Assembly (NCBI RefSeq): GCF_018417595.1
Contig: NZ_CP070982.1
Coordinates: 1,079,501 to 1,143,500, forward strand
Length of the DNA stretch: 64,000 nucleotides
DNA from: Pseudomonas entomophila
GTDB lineage: Bacteria > Pseudomonadota > Gammaproteobacteria > Pseudomonadales > Pseudomonadaceae
Direction of reading: 5' to 3'
A program made the position numbers and the translations under genes. Under the pieces are notes generated by a model. The model did no database searches and was not told the DNA's origin. It was given only the letters and a program-made list of their open reading frames with translations. This document shows, piece by piece, positions 37,946 through 47,533 of the stretch (positions are counted from its first letter, which is position 1; the number at the start of each line of letters is the position of its first letter).

Positions 37946-38595
37946 GGGCGCAGTCCTTCCGGAGTCAGGGCACGTTGCAGGGTTTGCAGGAGCAGGTCGG
38001 CGATGATCGCCAGCAGGCTGACGAGCACGGCGCCGACCAGCAGCATCGACATGTCGCTGCGGCTGATGGCGGTGAGGATGAGCACACCCAGGCCGCCGGC
38101 ACCGATGGTGGCGGCGATGGTCATCACGCCGATGTTCATCACCACGGCGGTGCGCACGCCGGCGAGGATCACCGGCACGGCGATGGGCAGCTCGACCATG
38201 CGCAGGCGCTGGCCGAAGGTCATGCCGATGCCGCGCGCGGCTTCACGGATGCCGGGCTCGACGTTGGTCAGGGCCAGGTAGGTGTTGCGCAGGATCGGCA
38301 GCAGCGAATAGAGGAACACGGCGGTGATCGCCGGCAACGGGCCGAGGCCCTGGCCGAACTTCGAGTAGAACGGCAGCAGCAGGCCGAACAGGGCGATGGA
38401 GGGGATGGTCAGCAGCACCGTGGCGCTGGCTTGCAGCGGGCCGGCGAACGCTGGGAAGCGAGTCATCAGGATGCCCAACGGCACGCCGACGACGATGGCC
38501 AGCCCCACGGCGATGCCGACCAGGGTGACATGCTGCCCGGTCAGTTGCAGGACCTGGGCCCAGTCGAGGTGGGCAAAGGTATCGAGCAGGTTCAT
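37942..38595 (-). CDS. Quaternary-amine ABC transporter permease (first)
   Basis: A 217-residue inner-membrane permease with about five or six helices and the EAA-type loop NVEPGIREAARGIGMTFGQRLRMVELP that docks the ATPase. It overlaps both neighbours by four bases, so the operon is translationally coupled. It belongs to the OpuCB/OsmW family. Confidence 0.92.
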   Translation of the reverse strand: MNLLDTFAHLDWAQVLQLTGQHVTLVGIAVGLAIVVGVPLGILMTRFPAFAGPLQASATVLLTIPSIALFGLLLPFYSKFGQGLGPLPAITAVFLYSLLPILRNTYLALTNVEPGIREAARGIGMTFGQRLRMVELPIAVPVILAGVRTAVVMNIGVMTIAATIGAGGLGVLILTAISRSDMSMLLVGAVLVSLLAIIADLLLQTLQRALTPEGLRP

Positions 38596-39503
38596 GGTTG
38601 TACCTCGCCGAGTGAATGCTCACGCAGGAATGCCGCAGCGACCACGGTCGGGCTCTGGTGCTCGACGTCGACCTGGGCGTTGAGCCGGCGCATGGTCTCG
38701 TCGTCCAGCTGCTCGGCCAGTGGCTTGAGCAGAGCGGCCAGTTGCGGGTGGGCGTCCAGCACTGCTTTGCGCAACACCGGCGCCGCCGTGTAGTCGGGGA
38801 AATAGTGCTTGTCGTCTGCCAGCAACTTGAGGTCGAAGGCGTTCAGGCGCCCGTCGGTGGTGTAGACCAGCCCGGCGAACACCTGGTTGTTGCGCATCGC
38901 GGTGTACACCAGGCCGCCATCCATCTGGCGGATGTTGCGGCGGTCCAGGGGCAGGTCGTACACCTCGCGCAGGCCGACCAGGCCATCGGGACGGTTGGCG
39001 AACTCGGTGTCCAGGGCTACCAGGTGGTTGCGGGTGCGCTCGGCGTGCAGCACCTGGTTGAGATCGCTGATGGTATTGACCTGTGGATAGGCTTCGGCCA
39101 CCTGCTTGGGCAGGCCCAGGGCATAGGTGTTGCTGAATTTCGACGGGGTCAGCCAGACCAGGCCCTTGTTCGCATCGAGTGCCTTCACTCGGGTGTAGGT
39201 GGCTTCGGCGTTAGGCATGCGTTCGTCGATATGGTTGTAGGACACCAGCGAGACCCCGGTGTATTCCCACATCAGGTCGAGTTGCCCGGTTTCCTGGGCC
39301 TGGCGAGCGATGTTGCTGCCAAGGCCAGAGGTGACCCGCACATCGAAGCCGTTGGCGCGCAGGTACTGGGCGGTGATCTCGGCGAGCACGGTCTGTTCGG
39401 TGAACACCCGGGCGCCGATGCGGATCAGCGGTTTGTCCGCCGCCTGGGCAAAGCCTGCGCATAGCAGGGCCAGGCCCAGAAGCAAGGCGATTGTCTTCTT
39501 CAT
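38592..39503 (-). CDS. Quaternary-amine ABC transporter substrate-binding protein
   Basis: A 303-residue periplasmic protein with a signal peptide ending AQA-AD. It begins DKPLIRIGARVFTEQTVLAEITAQYLRANGFDVRVTSGLGSNIARQA, the pattern of OpuCC/OsmX binding proteins. YTGVSL and the aromatic residues near the binding cleft fit a quaternary ammonium ligand. Its stop overlaps the next gene of the operon. Confidence 0.92.
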   Translation of the reverse strand: MKKTIALLLGLALLCAGFAQAADKPLIRIGARVFTEQTVLAEITAQYLRANGFDVRVTSGLGSNIARQAQETGQLDLMWEYTGVSLVSYNHIDERMPNAEATYTRVKALDANKGLVWLTPSKFSNTYALGLPKQVAEAYPQVNTISDLNQVLHAERTRNHLVALDTEFANRPDGLVGLREVYDLPLDRRNIRQMDGGLVYTAMRNNQVFAGLVYTTDGRLNAFDLKLLADDKHYFPDYTAAPVLRKAVLDAHPQLAALLKPLAEQLDDETMRRLNAQVDVEHQSPTVVAAAFLREHSLGEVQP

Positions 39504-39516
39504 GGTTTTCCTCTTG

Positions 39517-40230
39517 TTATCGAGCCAGGCCAGGTTCCAGCCAGCGCTTGCTGGAGAAACTCACCAGCGCGTCGAGCACCAGGGCCAGCAGCGCCGTGCA
39601 GGCGGCGCCGAGCAACAGCTGCGGCTGGTTGTTCAGGGCGATGCCGGGGAAGATCAGGCTGCCCAGGCTGTTGGCGCCGATCAGGAACGCCAGCGGTGCG
39701 GTGCCCACGTTCAACGCCAGGGCCACACGCACCCCGCCGACGATGATCGGCACGGCGTTGGGCAGCTCCACCTGCCACAACTGCTGGCGCGGGGTCATGC
39801 CGATACCGGTGGCGGCTTCCTTGAGCGAGGCGGGGACGTTTTTCAGGCCCTCGTAGGTGTTGCGCACGATGGGCAGGAGGGACGCGAGGAACAGCGCGAA
39901 GATCGCAGGACCGGCGCCGATGCCCAGGAAACTAAGGGCAATGGCCAGGACGGCCAGGGGAGGGATGGTGTTGCCAACATTGAAAAACTGCATGAAGCGT
40001 TCGGCTTTGTCGACCCGCTGCGGTCGACTCAAGGCAATGCCGGCGGGGATGCCCACGGCCAGTGCCGCCGCCATCGAAGCCAGCACCAAGACCAGGTGCG
40101 CTTGCAGGTAGAACCCAAGATCGTCGCGGTAGCGGGCGATCGTGTCGATGCCGATCCAGTGGACCAGCAGGGCCAGGATGACGAGCACGGCGGCCCATCC
40201 CAACAGCCCTTTTCCGTAGCGTGCAGCCAC
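39517..40230 (-). CDS. Quaternary-amine ABC transporter permease (second)
   Basis: A 237-residue permease homologous to the one at 37942-38595, with the docking loop NVPASLKEAATGIGMTPRQQLWQVELP. Two permeases, one binding protein and one CBS-ATPase is the composition of OpuC-type systems. It is the first gene of the operon, 13 bases before the binding-protein gene. Confidence 0.92.
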   Translation of the reverse strand: MAARYGKGLLGWAAVLVILALLVHWIGIDTIARYRDDLGFYLQAHLVLVLASMAAALAVGIPAGIALSRPQRVDKAERFMQFFNVGNTIPPLAVLAIALSFLGIGAGPAIFALFLASLLPIVRNTYEGLKNVPASLKEAATGIGMTPRQQLWQVELPNAVPIIVGGVRVALALNVGTAPLAFLIGANSLGSLIFPGIALNNQPQLLLGAACTALLALVLDALVSFSSKRWLEPGLAR

Positions 40231-40585
40231 AGGCGGACTCCTTTTTTGTAGTCGGCGATCACACCCCCGTGCGGCCGGCCATTCCTGGCGGCGGGCAGCG
40301 TGGTCGCGAGTAGCAGCCCGATGCGCGGCATCAGGCCATGAGCCGAACCCCGTCGGGCTCGTGAAGCGGGTGAAACCAGCCCTGAACCGAGGCGGGTTGC
40401 AGGGGAGTGGACGTCTCCGTGAAGGGAAAGGTTCCCATCCGAGGCGGCATTTGGCCAGTGTTAATCACTGGAAAGCTGGAAATTTATCGAGATTAAATTG
40501 CGGATTAATGCGCTCTAGACATTGAAAACACTGCTTTGTAGGCATTTGTCGTGACCGGGCTGATGCTTGAGCGATCACTGGCCCT

Positions 40586-40646
40586 TTCGCGGGTAAACCC
40601 GCTCCTACAGGATTCCCACAGTTGTAGGAGCGGGTTTACCCGCGAA
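40586..40646. repeat. REP inverted pair, CGCGGGTAAACCCG stem type
   Basis: TTCGCGGGTAAACCCGCTCC... (40586-40609) and its perfect inverted copy (40623-40646) flank a 13-base spacer. Same stem type as the element at 32463. Confidence 0.9.
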
Positions 40647-40680
40647 GAGGCCGGAACGAGCGCCTCTGGTTCAGCAGATT

Positions 40681-40709
40681 TTGGCCAGAGCCCCGACTTC
40701 AGGTATGAT
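40681..40709 (+). promoter_or_regulatory. prfC sigma-70 promoter
   Basis: TTGGCC (40681-40686), a 17-base spacer and TATGAT (40704-40709) precede prfC by about 37 bases. Confidence 0.55.
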
Positions 40710-40746
40710 ATCGCCCCTTTTTGAATCCCCAGTCAGGCGATTTCCC

Positions 40747-42330
<1,584 letters not shown>

Positions 42331-42345
42331 TCGTACAGGTCTTCA

Positions 42346-42390
42346 CCTGCCCCTGTAGGAGCGGCCTTGAGCCGCTCCTACAGGGGCAGG
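42346..42390. repeat. Perfect 20-base-stem palindrome between prfC and the PotF-like gene
   Basis: CCTGCCCCTGTAGGAGCGGC (42346-42365) and its exact inverted copy (42371-42390) enclose the loop CTTGA. It is a condensed REP-like element (it contains TGTAGGAGC) in the short gap between convergent genes and probably blocks transcription from both sides. Confidence 0.85.
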
Positions 42391-42404
42391 CGTAAACCCC
42401 GCAG

Positions 42405-43484
42405 TCAATTGCCTGCTTTTATGCTGGTCCAGATCCGCGTACGAATGCGGTCGATCTTCGCCGGCATCGCCTCCAGGGCATACAGCTTGCCCATCACATC
42501 CTCGCTCGGGTAGATCATCGTGTTGCCCTTCATCGCCGGGTCCACCAGCGCGTCAGCCTGCTGGTTGCCATTGGCGTACTGCACGAAGTTGCTGATGTTC
42601 GCCATCACTTCAGGCTGCAGCAGGTAGTTCATGTAGGCATAACCCGCCTTCTCGTCGGGCGCATCGGCCGGCATGGCTACCATGTCGAACCACATCGGCG
42701 CGCCCTCCTTCGGGATCGAGTAACCCACCTTCACCCCGTTCTTCGCTTCTTCGGCGCGGTTCTTCGCCTGCAGCACATCGCCCGAGAAACCCACCACCAG
42801 GCACACATCGCCATTGGCCAGGTCGCCGGTGTACTTCGACGAATGGAAGTAGCTGATGTAAGGGCGCACTTTCATCAACAGCGCCTTGGCCTTGTCGTAG
42901 TCGGCCGGGTTCTGGCTGTGGTGTGGCAACCCTAGATAGTGCAGGGCAATTGGCAGCAGCTCGGGGCCGTTGTCCAGCACTGCCACGCCGCAGCTCTTGA
43001 GCTTGGAGAGGTATTCGGGCTTGAAGAACAGGTCCCAGGAATCGATGGGCGCGTTGTCGCCAAGCACCGCCTTGACCTTGTCGATGTTGTAGCCGATGCC
43101 GGTGCTGCCCCACAGGTACGGGAAACCGTACTGGTTGCCCGGGTCGTTCACTTCCAGCGCCTTGAGCAGCACTGGGTTGAGGTTCTTCCAGTTCGGTAGC
43201 TGCGACTTGTCCAGCTTCTTCAGGGCCTTGCCCTGAATCTGCCGGGCCATGAAGTGGTTGGAGGGGAACACCACGTCATAGCCGGAATTGCCGGTCATCA
43301 GCTTGCCGTCGAGAGTCTCGTTGCTGTCGAACACATCGTAGGTCGGCGCGATGCCGCTGGCCTGCTGGAAGCTCTTCAGGGTGTCCGGGGCAATGTAGCT
43401 CGACCAGTTGTAGATCTTCACCGAGTCGGCGGCGCTGGCAACGCTTACGGCCAGCATCAGGGGTGCGAGAAGGAGGGTGCGCAT
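42405..43484 (-). CDS. Polyamine-type ABC substrate-binding protein (PotF/SpuD-like)
   Basis: A 359-residue periplasmic binding protein with a signal peptide ending ASA-AD, then SVKIYNWSSYIAPDTLKSFQQASGI, the usual PotF opening, and later YLWGSTGIGYN and WDLFFKPEYLSKLKSCGVAVLDNGPELLPIALHYLG. Family members bind putrescine, spermidine or related amines. No permease or ATPase gene lies here, so it must work with a transporter encoded elsewhere. It is the last gene of a four-gene minus-strand group with a cupin, an amine oxidase-like flavoprotein and an AraC regulator. Confidence 0.92.
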   Translation of the reverse strand: MRTLLLAPLMLAVSVASAADSVKIYNWSSYIAPDTLKSFQQASGIAPTYDVFDSNETLDGKLMTGNSGYDVVFPSNHFMARQIQGKALKKLDKSQLPNWKNLNPVLLKALEVNDPGNQYGFPYLWGSTGIGYNIDKVKAVLGDNAPIDSWDLFFKPEYLSKLKSCGVAVLDNGPELLPIALHYLGLPHHSQNPADYDKAKALLMKVRPYISYFHSSKYTGDLANGDVCLVVGFSGDVLQAKNRAEEAKNGVKVGYSIPKEGAPMWFDMVAMPADAPDEKAGYAYMNYLLQPEVMANISNFVQYANGNQQADALVDPAMKGNTMIYPSEDVMGKLYALEAMPAKIDRIRTRIWTSIKAGN

Positions 43485-43536
43485 GTCGGGGTTACCTTGC
43501 TTTGTCTGTTGTTATCGAAGGCAGGCGATCAGCGGA

Positions 43537-43878
43537 TCAGAAAATCAATACGTAGGTCTTGCGCACGGTCTCCTGGATATCCCAGGTGCCGAGGCTGTTG
43601 GCCGGTAGCATCAGAGCGTCTCCGGCTTCTATGACAAGGGGCTCGCCACCGTCGGGGGTGAAGGTGCAGCGCCCCTTGATGAAATGGCAGAACTCCTGCT
43701 GCACGATCTGCCGCCGCCAGCGGCCCGGGGTGCACTCCCAGATGCCGGTCTCGACACCATCGCTGCGCTCGACGCAGGTGACCGAGGTGACCGCGACCGG
43801 CTCGCCGAGGGGGACGGCGACCGGGTTGGAACTGTCCAGGATGACGCTGTCGGTGTGCTTGAACTGGGTGATGCTCAT
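43537..43878 (-). CDS. Small cupin-fold protein
   Basis: A 113-residue single-domain cupin (DUF861-like) starting MSITQFKHTDSV. The fold is suggested by GIWECTPGRWRRQIVQQEFCHFIKGRCTFTPDGGEPLVIEAGDALMLPANSLGTWD, broken here into its two cupin motifs. Proteins of this type occur near polyamine oxidation genes. The ATG at 43878 is 32 bases after the flavoprotein stop; an in-frame reading from 44232 overlaps that gene and is rejected. The function is not known. Confidence 0.85.
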   Translation of the reverse strand: MSITQFKHTDSVILDSSNPVAVPLGEPVAVTSVTCVERSDGVETGIWECTPGRWRRQIVQQEFCHFIKGRCTFTPDGGEPLVIEAGDALMLPANSLGTWDIQETVRKTYVLIF

Positions 43879-43910
43879 GACCGGTGGATCCTGTGGATGA
43901 TGAAGGGAAG

Positions 43911-45317
43911 TCAGTGCATGAAGTCTTCCATGAAGTCGGCCAACCCGCTGGCCAGGCGCCGCCGCCAGGGGGCGCTGGCCGGGTTGGCGAGGGTCCGGTC
44001 CTCGTGGACGAAGCTCTGGATGATCGCGTTGTAGCCCAGCCAGCGGCAGGGCTCGGGTGGCCAGCTGGCCAGGCTCGACAAGGGGCGGTTGTCGTGCACC
44101 CAGGGCTGGGCGGTGAGTGCGTTGTGCTGGCCGAGGATCAGCGCGGCCAGGGTGCGACCGCCCAGGTTGGTGGCGCCGACACCTTCGCCGCCATAGCCAC
44201 CGGACAGGGCGATGCCGCGCTGGCGGTCGCACAGCATGTGCGGGCGGAAGCGTCGGGCCATGCCCAGGTTGCCGCCCCAGGAGTGGGTGATGCGCACATG
44301 CTTGAGCTGTGGGAACAGTTCACCGAACAGGTAGCGGCGCAGCTCGATTTCGTTGTCGGTGAGGGTGAATTCCTCGCGCAGGCGGCCACCGAAGCGGTAG
44401 CCGCCGCGGGCGCCGAACACCAGGCGGTTGTCGGCGCTGCGCTGGCCATAGGTGACCTGGCGGCTGCTTTCGCTGAAGGCCTGGCCCTGGCTCAGGCCGA
44501 TCTGTTCCCAGGTCGCCTCCGGCAACGGCTCGGTGGCCACCAGCAGGCTCTGCACGGGCAGCTGGTGACGCCCGAGCGGTGGCAGGCTGGCGGCGTAGCC
44601 TTCCACGGCAGGCACCACCCAATGGCTGCGGATGCGTGCCAGCGGGGTGCGTACTTCGCCGGTCTGCCAGTCGATGGCCGGGGTGTTCTCGTAGATCGGC
44701 ACGCCCATGGCCTCGACCGTACGCGCCAGACCGCGGACCAGTTTGGCCGGCTGGATCGTGGCGACATGCGGGCTGTAGATGGCGCCGTAGGGGTTGCTTA
44801 TCTTCAGCTGGGCGTCCAGCTGTTCGGGGCGCAGCCAGCGGTAGTCGTCTTCGTTCATGCCCTGGCGGTAGAGGTCGTCGAGCCAGGCGCGCAGGCTGCG
44901 CTCTTGTTCCGGATACCGGGCGGCGCAGTAGAGTACGCCGCCCTTGCGGTAGTCGCAGTCAATACCCTCGCGCTGGAGCACGTCGTGGACTTCGTCGGGG
45001 ATGCCATGCAGCAGGTCGATACTTTCACGACGCTGTTGTGGCGAGAGGGTGGCGAGCAGGCGGTCCTCGCCCAGCAGGTTGCCCATCAACCAGCCGCCGT
45101 TGCGCCCCGAGGCGCCGAAGCCTGCGATATTGGCCTCGATCACGGCGATATTGAGCTGGGGTGCCTGGCGCTTCAGGTAGTAGGCGGTCCACAGGCCGGT
45201 GTAGCCGGCGCCAATGATGCACACGTCGATGTCCAGATCGGTGCGCAGGGCCGGACGCGCACACAGCGGCTCGTCGAGCTGGTCCATCCACAGGCTGATC
45301 GTGCGCAGGGGTTGCAT
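43911..45317 (-). CDS. FAD-dependent amine oxidoreductase, PuuB/DadA family
   Basis: A 468-residue flavoprotein of the DAO family. The dinucleotide-binding fold starts at about 29 (VCIIGAGYTGLWTAYYLKRQAP), and GFGASGRNGGWLMG is the second FAD signature. The C-terminus has SGGYGGEGVGATNLGGRTLA. The closest known function is gamma-glutamylputrescine oxidase or a related amine oxidase. No gamma-glutamylputrescine synthetase gene is present here. The ATG at 45317 (MQPLRTISLWMDQLDEP) is chosen because the in-frame extension to 45455 has no homologous character. Confidence 0.88.
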   Translation of the reverse strand: MQPLRTISLWMDQLDEPLCARPALRTDLDIDVCIIGAGYTGLWTAYYLKRQAPQLNIAVIEANIAGFGASGRNGGWLMGNLLGEDRLLATLSPQQRRESIDLLHGIPDEVHDVLQREGIDCDYRKGGVLYCAARYPEQERSLRAWLDDLYRQGMNEDDYRWLRPEQLDAQLKISNPYGAIYSPHVATIQPAKLVRGLARTVEAMGVPIYENTPAIDWQTGEVRTPLARIRSHWVVPAVEGYAASLPPLGRHQLPVQSLLVATEPLPEATWEQIGLSQGQAFSESSRQVTYGQRSADNRLVFGARGGYRFGGRLREEFTLTDNEIELRRYLFGELFPQLKHVRITHSWGGNLGMARRFRPHMLCDRQRGIALSGGYGGEGVGATNLGGRTLAALILGQHNALTAQPWVHDNRPLSSLASWPPEPCRWLGYNAIIQSFVHEDRTLANPASAPWRRRLASGLADFMEDFMH

Positions 45318-45382
45318 CGGGGCGGGCTCCACATCCGGTAAAGGTCTGTGGGCGATCCTAGTGAAGCGTGGGGAGGGCTGTC

Positions 45383-46192
45383 TTACGTGCGTGCACGCAG
45401 GGAAATTTGCTTGAGATAGGCCTTGGGCGAGAGTCCGGTGTGCTCGCGAAAGCACTTGTAGAAGGCCGACAGCGAGTTGAAACCGGCATTGAACGCCAGT
45501 TCGTCGATGGGGGTGCGTACGCTGCCGTCGCCGAGGCTGGCCATCAGGTGCTGCAGGCGGGCCTGGTTGACGTAGCGGTAGAAGCTCTGGCCGAGTACCT
45601 GGTTGAGCAGGTAGGAGATCTGGTTGCGGCTGTAGCCGCTTTCATCGGCGACCTGTTGCAGGTCCAGCTCCGGGTCGAGGTAGGGGCGCTGGCCCTGGAA
45701 ATAGTGTTCCAGGTCCTGGGCCATGGTCGACAGTTGGCGTGGTGACAGGCCCAGCCTGCTGGTGGCTGGGCGTGGCCCGCCCGGATGGCTGGCGCTGCTT
45801 CCCTGGCGGACCAGGGTGGCGTACTCGTTGACCCGCCAGATCAGCCCGTCCTTGACCGTGATCGCCTCACTGGACTGGAACGCCGCCAGCCCGTCGCCAC
45901 CTTGAACCGTGACCTGGTACTGGATGAACGCCGTGCAACCGTCGACGCGGATGCGGTCGCTGTGGACGATGTCCTCGCCGGCCTCATGGGGCAGGCAGGC
46001 GCGCACGTAGTCGCGCAAGTCGTCGTAGCCGAGCACGCGGTTCTGGAAGAAATCGTGGTACTGGATGTCAGGGTGGTAGAGCGCCATCACCCCGTCGAGG
46101 TCGCGATGCTTCCAGCACAGGTGGTAGCGCATGACGGTGTCGGCGGTGAGCGGGGTTTGCCCGGGGCCGTCGGGGAGAGGCGTGGCGGTCAT
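45383..46192 (-). CDS. AraC-family regulator with N-terminal NTF2/SnoaL-like domain
   Basis: A 269-residue regulator of unusual make-up. Residues about 15-130 form a SnoaL/NTF2-like domain (VMRYHLCWKHRDLDGVMALYHPDIQYHDFFQNRVLGYDDLRDYVRACLP), probably the ligand pocket. The last 100 residues are an AraC DNA-binding domain with two helix-turn-helix units (LQQVADESGYSRNQISYLLNQVLGQ; IDELAFNAGFNSLSAFYKCFREHTGLSPKAYL). It lies 65 bases upstream of the amine oxidase gene on the same strand and is the likely regulator of that group. ATG at 46192; an ATG at 46252 is a less likely start. Confidence 0.87.
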   Translation of the reverse strand: MTATPLPDGPGQTPLTADTVMRYHLCWKHRDLDGVMALYHPDIQYHDFFQNRVLGYDDLRDYVRACLPHEAGEDIVHSDRIRVDGCTAFIQYQVTVQGGDGLAAFQSSEAITVKDGLIWRVNEYATLVRQGSSASHPGGPRPATSRLGLSPRQLSTMAQDLEHYFQGQRPYLDPELDLQQVADESGYSRNQISYLLNQVLGQSFYRYVNQARLQHLMASLGDGSVRTPIDELAFNAGFNSLSAFYKCFREHTGLSPKAYLKQISLRART

Positions 46193-46366
46193 GGGCCTGA
46201 TAGTGCATTGCAGAAAACCCAGGCGCAAGGGCGTGGATCCGGCATTTTGCACGGCTTCGCCAAGTGGTTACCGGCTAAGGCTTTGATTCTTATGTATGTA
46301 ATTTTTTGATACAGCTGGCATGTCCGCTGCATTTCTTTGTTTCAACACCGAACGAGGAGAGTAGCC

Positions 46367-46441
46367 ATGCGCTCGATACTGCTGTGGATGATTGGGGTGC
46401 CGATTCCGGTGATCATCCTGATCTGGTTCTTCATGCATTGA
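46367..46441 (+). CDS. Hydrophobic micropeptide, 24 codons
   Basis: MRSILLWMIGVPIPVIILIW is the first part of a 24-residue peptide that ends FFMH. AACGAGGAGAG lies immediately upstream, with the GAGGAG core about seven bases from the ATG. The peptide is a single transmembrane helix with a charged start and an internal Pro-Ile-Pro. Similar very short hydrophobic ORFs are conserved in pseudomonads to my recollection; I cannot assign a function. It stands alone, divergent from the AraC gene and convergent with dppF. Confidence 0.7.
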   Translation: MRSILLWMIGVPIPVIILIWFFMH

Positions 46442-46445
46442 GATC

Positions 46446-46553
46446 CTGGGGCCGCTGCGCGGCCCTTTCGCGGCACAAGGCCGCTCCTACAGGGCAACGC
46501 GATCCCCTGTAGGAGCGGCCTTGTGCCGCGAAAGGGCTGCGAAGCAGCCCCAG
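46446..46553. repeat. Large REP inverted pair
   Basis: CCCTTTCGCGGCACAAGGCC... (46463-46494) and its perfect 32-base inverted copy (46505-46536) are flanked by partial extensions (CTGGGGCCGC / GCAGCCCCAG). Related to the element at 2328. It lies between the micropeptide gene and dppF. Confidence 0.9.
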
Positions 46554-46564
46554 CTTTCTAAAGC

Positions 46565-47533
46565 CTAAAGAAATTGCTCGGCGTAGTGGCAAGCCACCTG
46601 CCGCGTACTCACCTGGCGCAACGCCGGCACTTCCTTGGCGCAGCGCTCGGTGGCATGCGGGCAGCGTTTGTGGAATGCGCAACCATCCGGCGGATTCAAC
46701 GGGTTGGGCAGCTCGCCGGCAATGCGGATCTTCGGCTTCAGCGGATCCGGGTGGATCGCCGGGGTCGCCGACAACAGCGCTTGCGTGTAAGGGTGCAACG
46801 GCTTCTCGTAGATATCCTCCTTCGGCCCCATCTCCGCCGGCCGCCCCAGGTACATCACCAGCACATGGTCCGCCACGTGGCGCACCACCGCCAGGTTGTG
46901 GGAGATGAACACGTAGGCGGTGTTGAACTCTTTCTGCAGGTCCATGAACAGGTTCAGCACCTGGGCCTGGATCGACACGTCGAGGGCGGAAGTCGGTTCG
47001 TCCGCCACCAGTACCTTCGGTTGCAGCATCATCGCCCGGGCCAGGGCGATACGCTGGCGCTGACCACCGGAGAACATGTGCGGATAGCGCTGGTAGTGCT
47101 CGGGGCGCAGGCCCACCTGCTCCATCATCTTCTGCACTTTCTCGCGGCGCTCGGCTTTGCTCAGCGAGGTGTTGATCAGCAGCGGTTCGGCAAGCTGGTC
47201 ACCGATCTTCTGCCGCGGGTTGAGTGAGGCGTAGGGGCTCTGGAACACCATCTGCACGTCGCGGCGCAGTTGCTTGCGCTGGTCCTTGCTGGCGCCCTTG
47301 ACCTCGTGGCCGGCGATCTGCAGCGAGCCGGAGGAGGGTTCCTCGATCAGGGTCAGGGCCCGGGCCAGGGTGGACTTGCCGCAGCCGGACTCGCCGACCA
47401 CGGCCAGGGTCTTGCCGGCTTCCAGTTCGAACGACACGCCATTGAGCGCGCGTACCAGCGCATGGCCCTTGAACAGGCCGCGGGAGACTTCGTAGTGGCG
47501 GGTCAGCTCACGGGCGGATAGAACGACGGTCAT
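46565..47533 (-). CDS. dppF: Dipeptide ABC transporter ATP-binding protein DppF
   Basis: A 322-residue ATPase. Walker A is GESGCGKST, the signature FSGGQRQRIALARA, and Walker B VLVADEPTSALD. The C-terminal oligopeptide-transporter motif is NPLNPPDGCAFHKRCPHATERC, whose cysteines bind an Fe-S cluster in relatives. The start at 47533 ([16 protein letters not shown]) overlaps the dppD stop by one base (TGATG). Partner of DppD in importing di- and tripeptides. An in-frame reading to 47617 lies inside dppD. Confidence 0.95.
   Translation of the reverse strand: MTVVLSARELTRHYEVSRGLFKGHALVRALNGVSFELEAGKTLAVVGESGCGKSTLARALTLIEEPSSGSLQIAGHEVKGASKDQRKQLRRDVQMVFQSPYASLNPRQKIGDQLAEPLLINTSLSKAERREKVQKMMEQVGLRPEHYQRYPHMFSGGQRQRIALARAMMLQPKVLVADEPTSALDVSIQAQVLNLFMDLQKEFNTAYVFISHNLAVVRHVADHVLVMYLGRPAEMGPKEDIYEKPLHPYTQALLSATPAIHPDPLKPKIRIAGELPNPLNPPDGCAFHKRCPHATERCAKEVPALRQVSTRQVACHYAEQFL

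Larger units (their letters stand above)
40231..40746. other. Intergenic region between the osmolyte ABC operon and prfC
   Basis: This 516-base gap between divergent genes contains an AT-rich patch (about 40480-40540) suited to the operon promoter, the REP pair at 40586-40646, and the prfC promoter at 40681-40709. GCGATCAC occurs twice (about 40254 and 40571). I see no gene in it. Confidence 0.55.

Noticed and set aside
43879..44232. An upstream extension of the cupin gene.
   Set aside because: It runs inside the flavoprotein gene; the ATG at 43878 gives the normal size.
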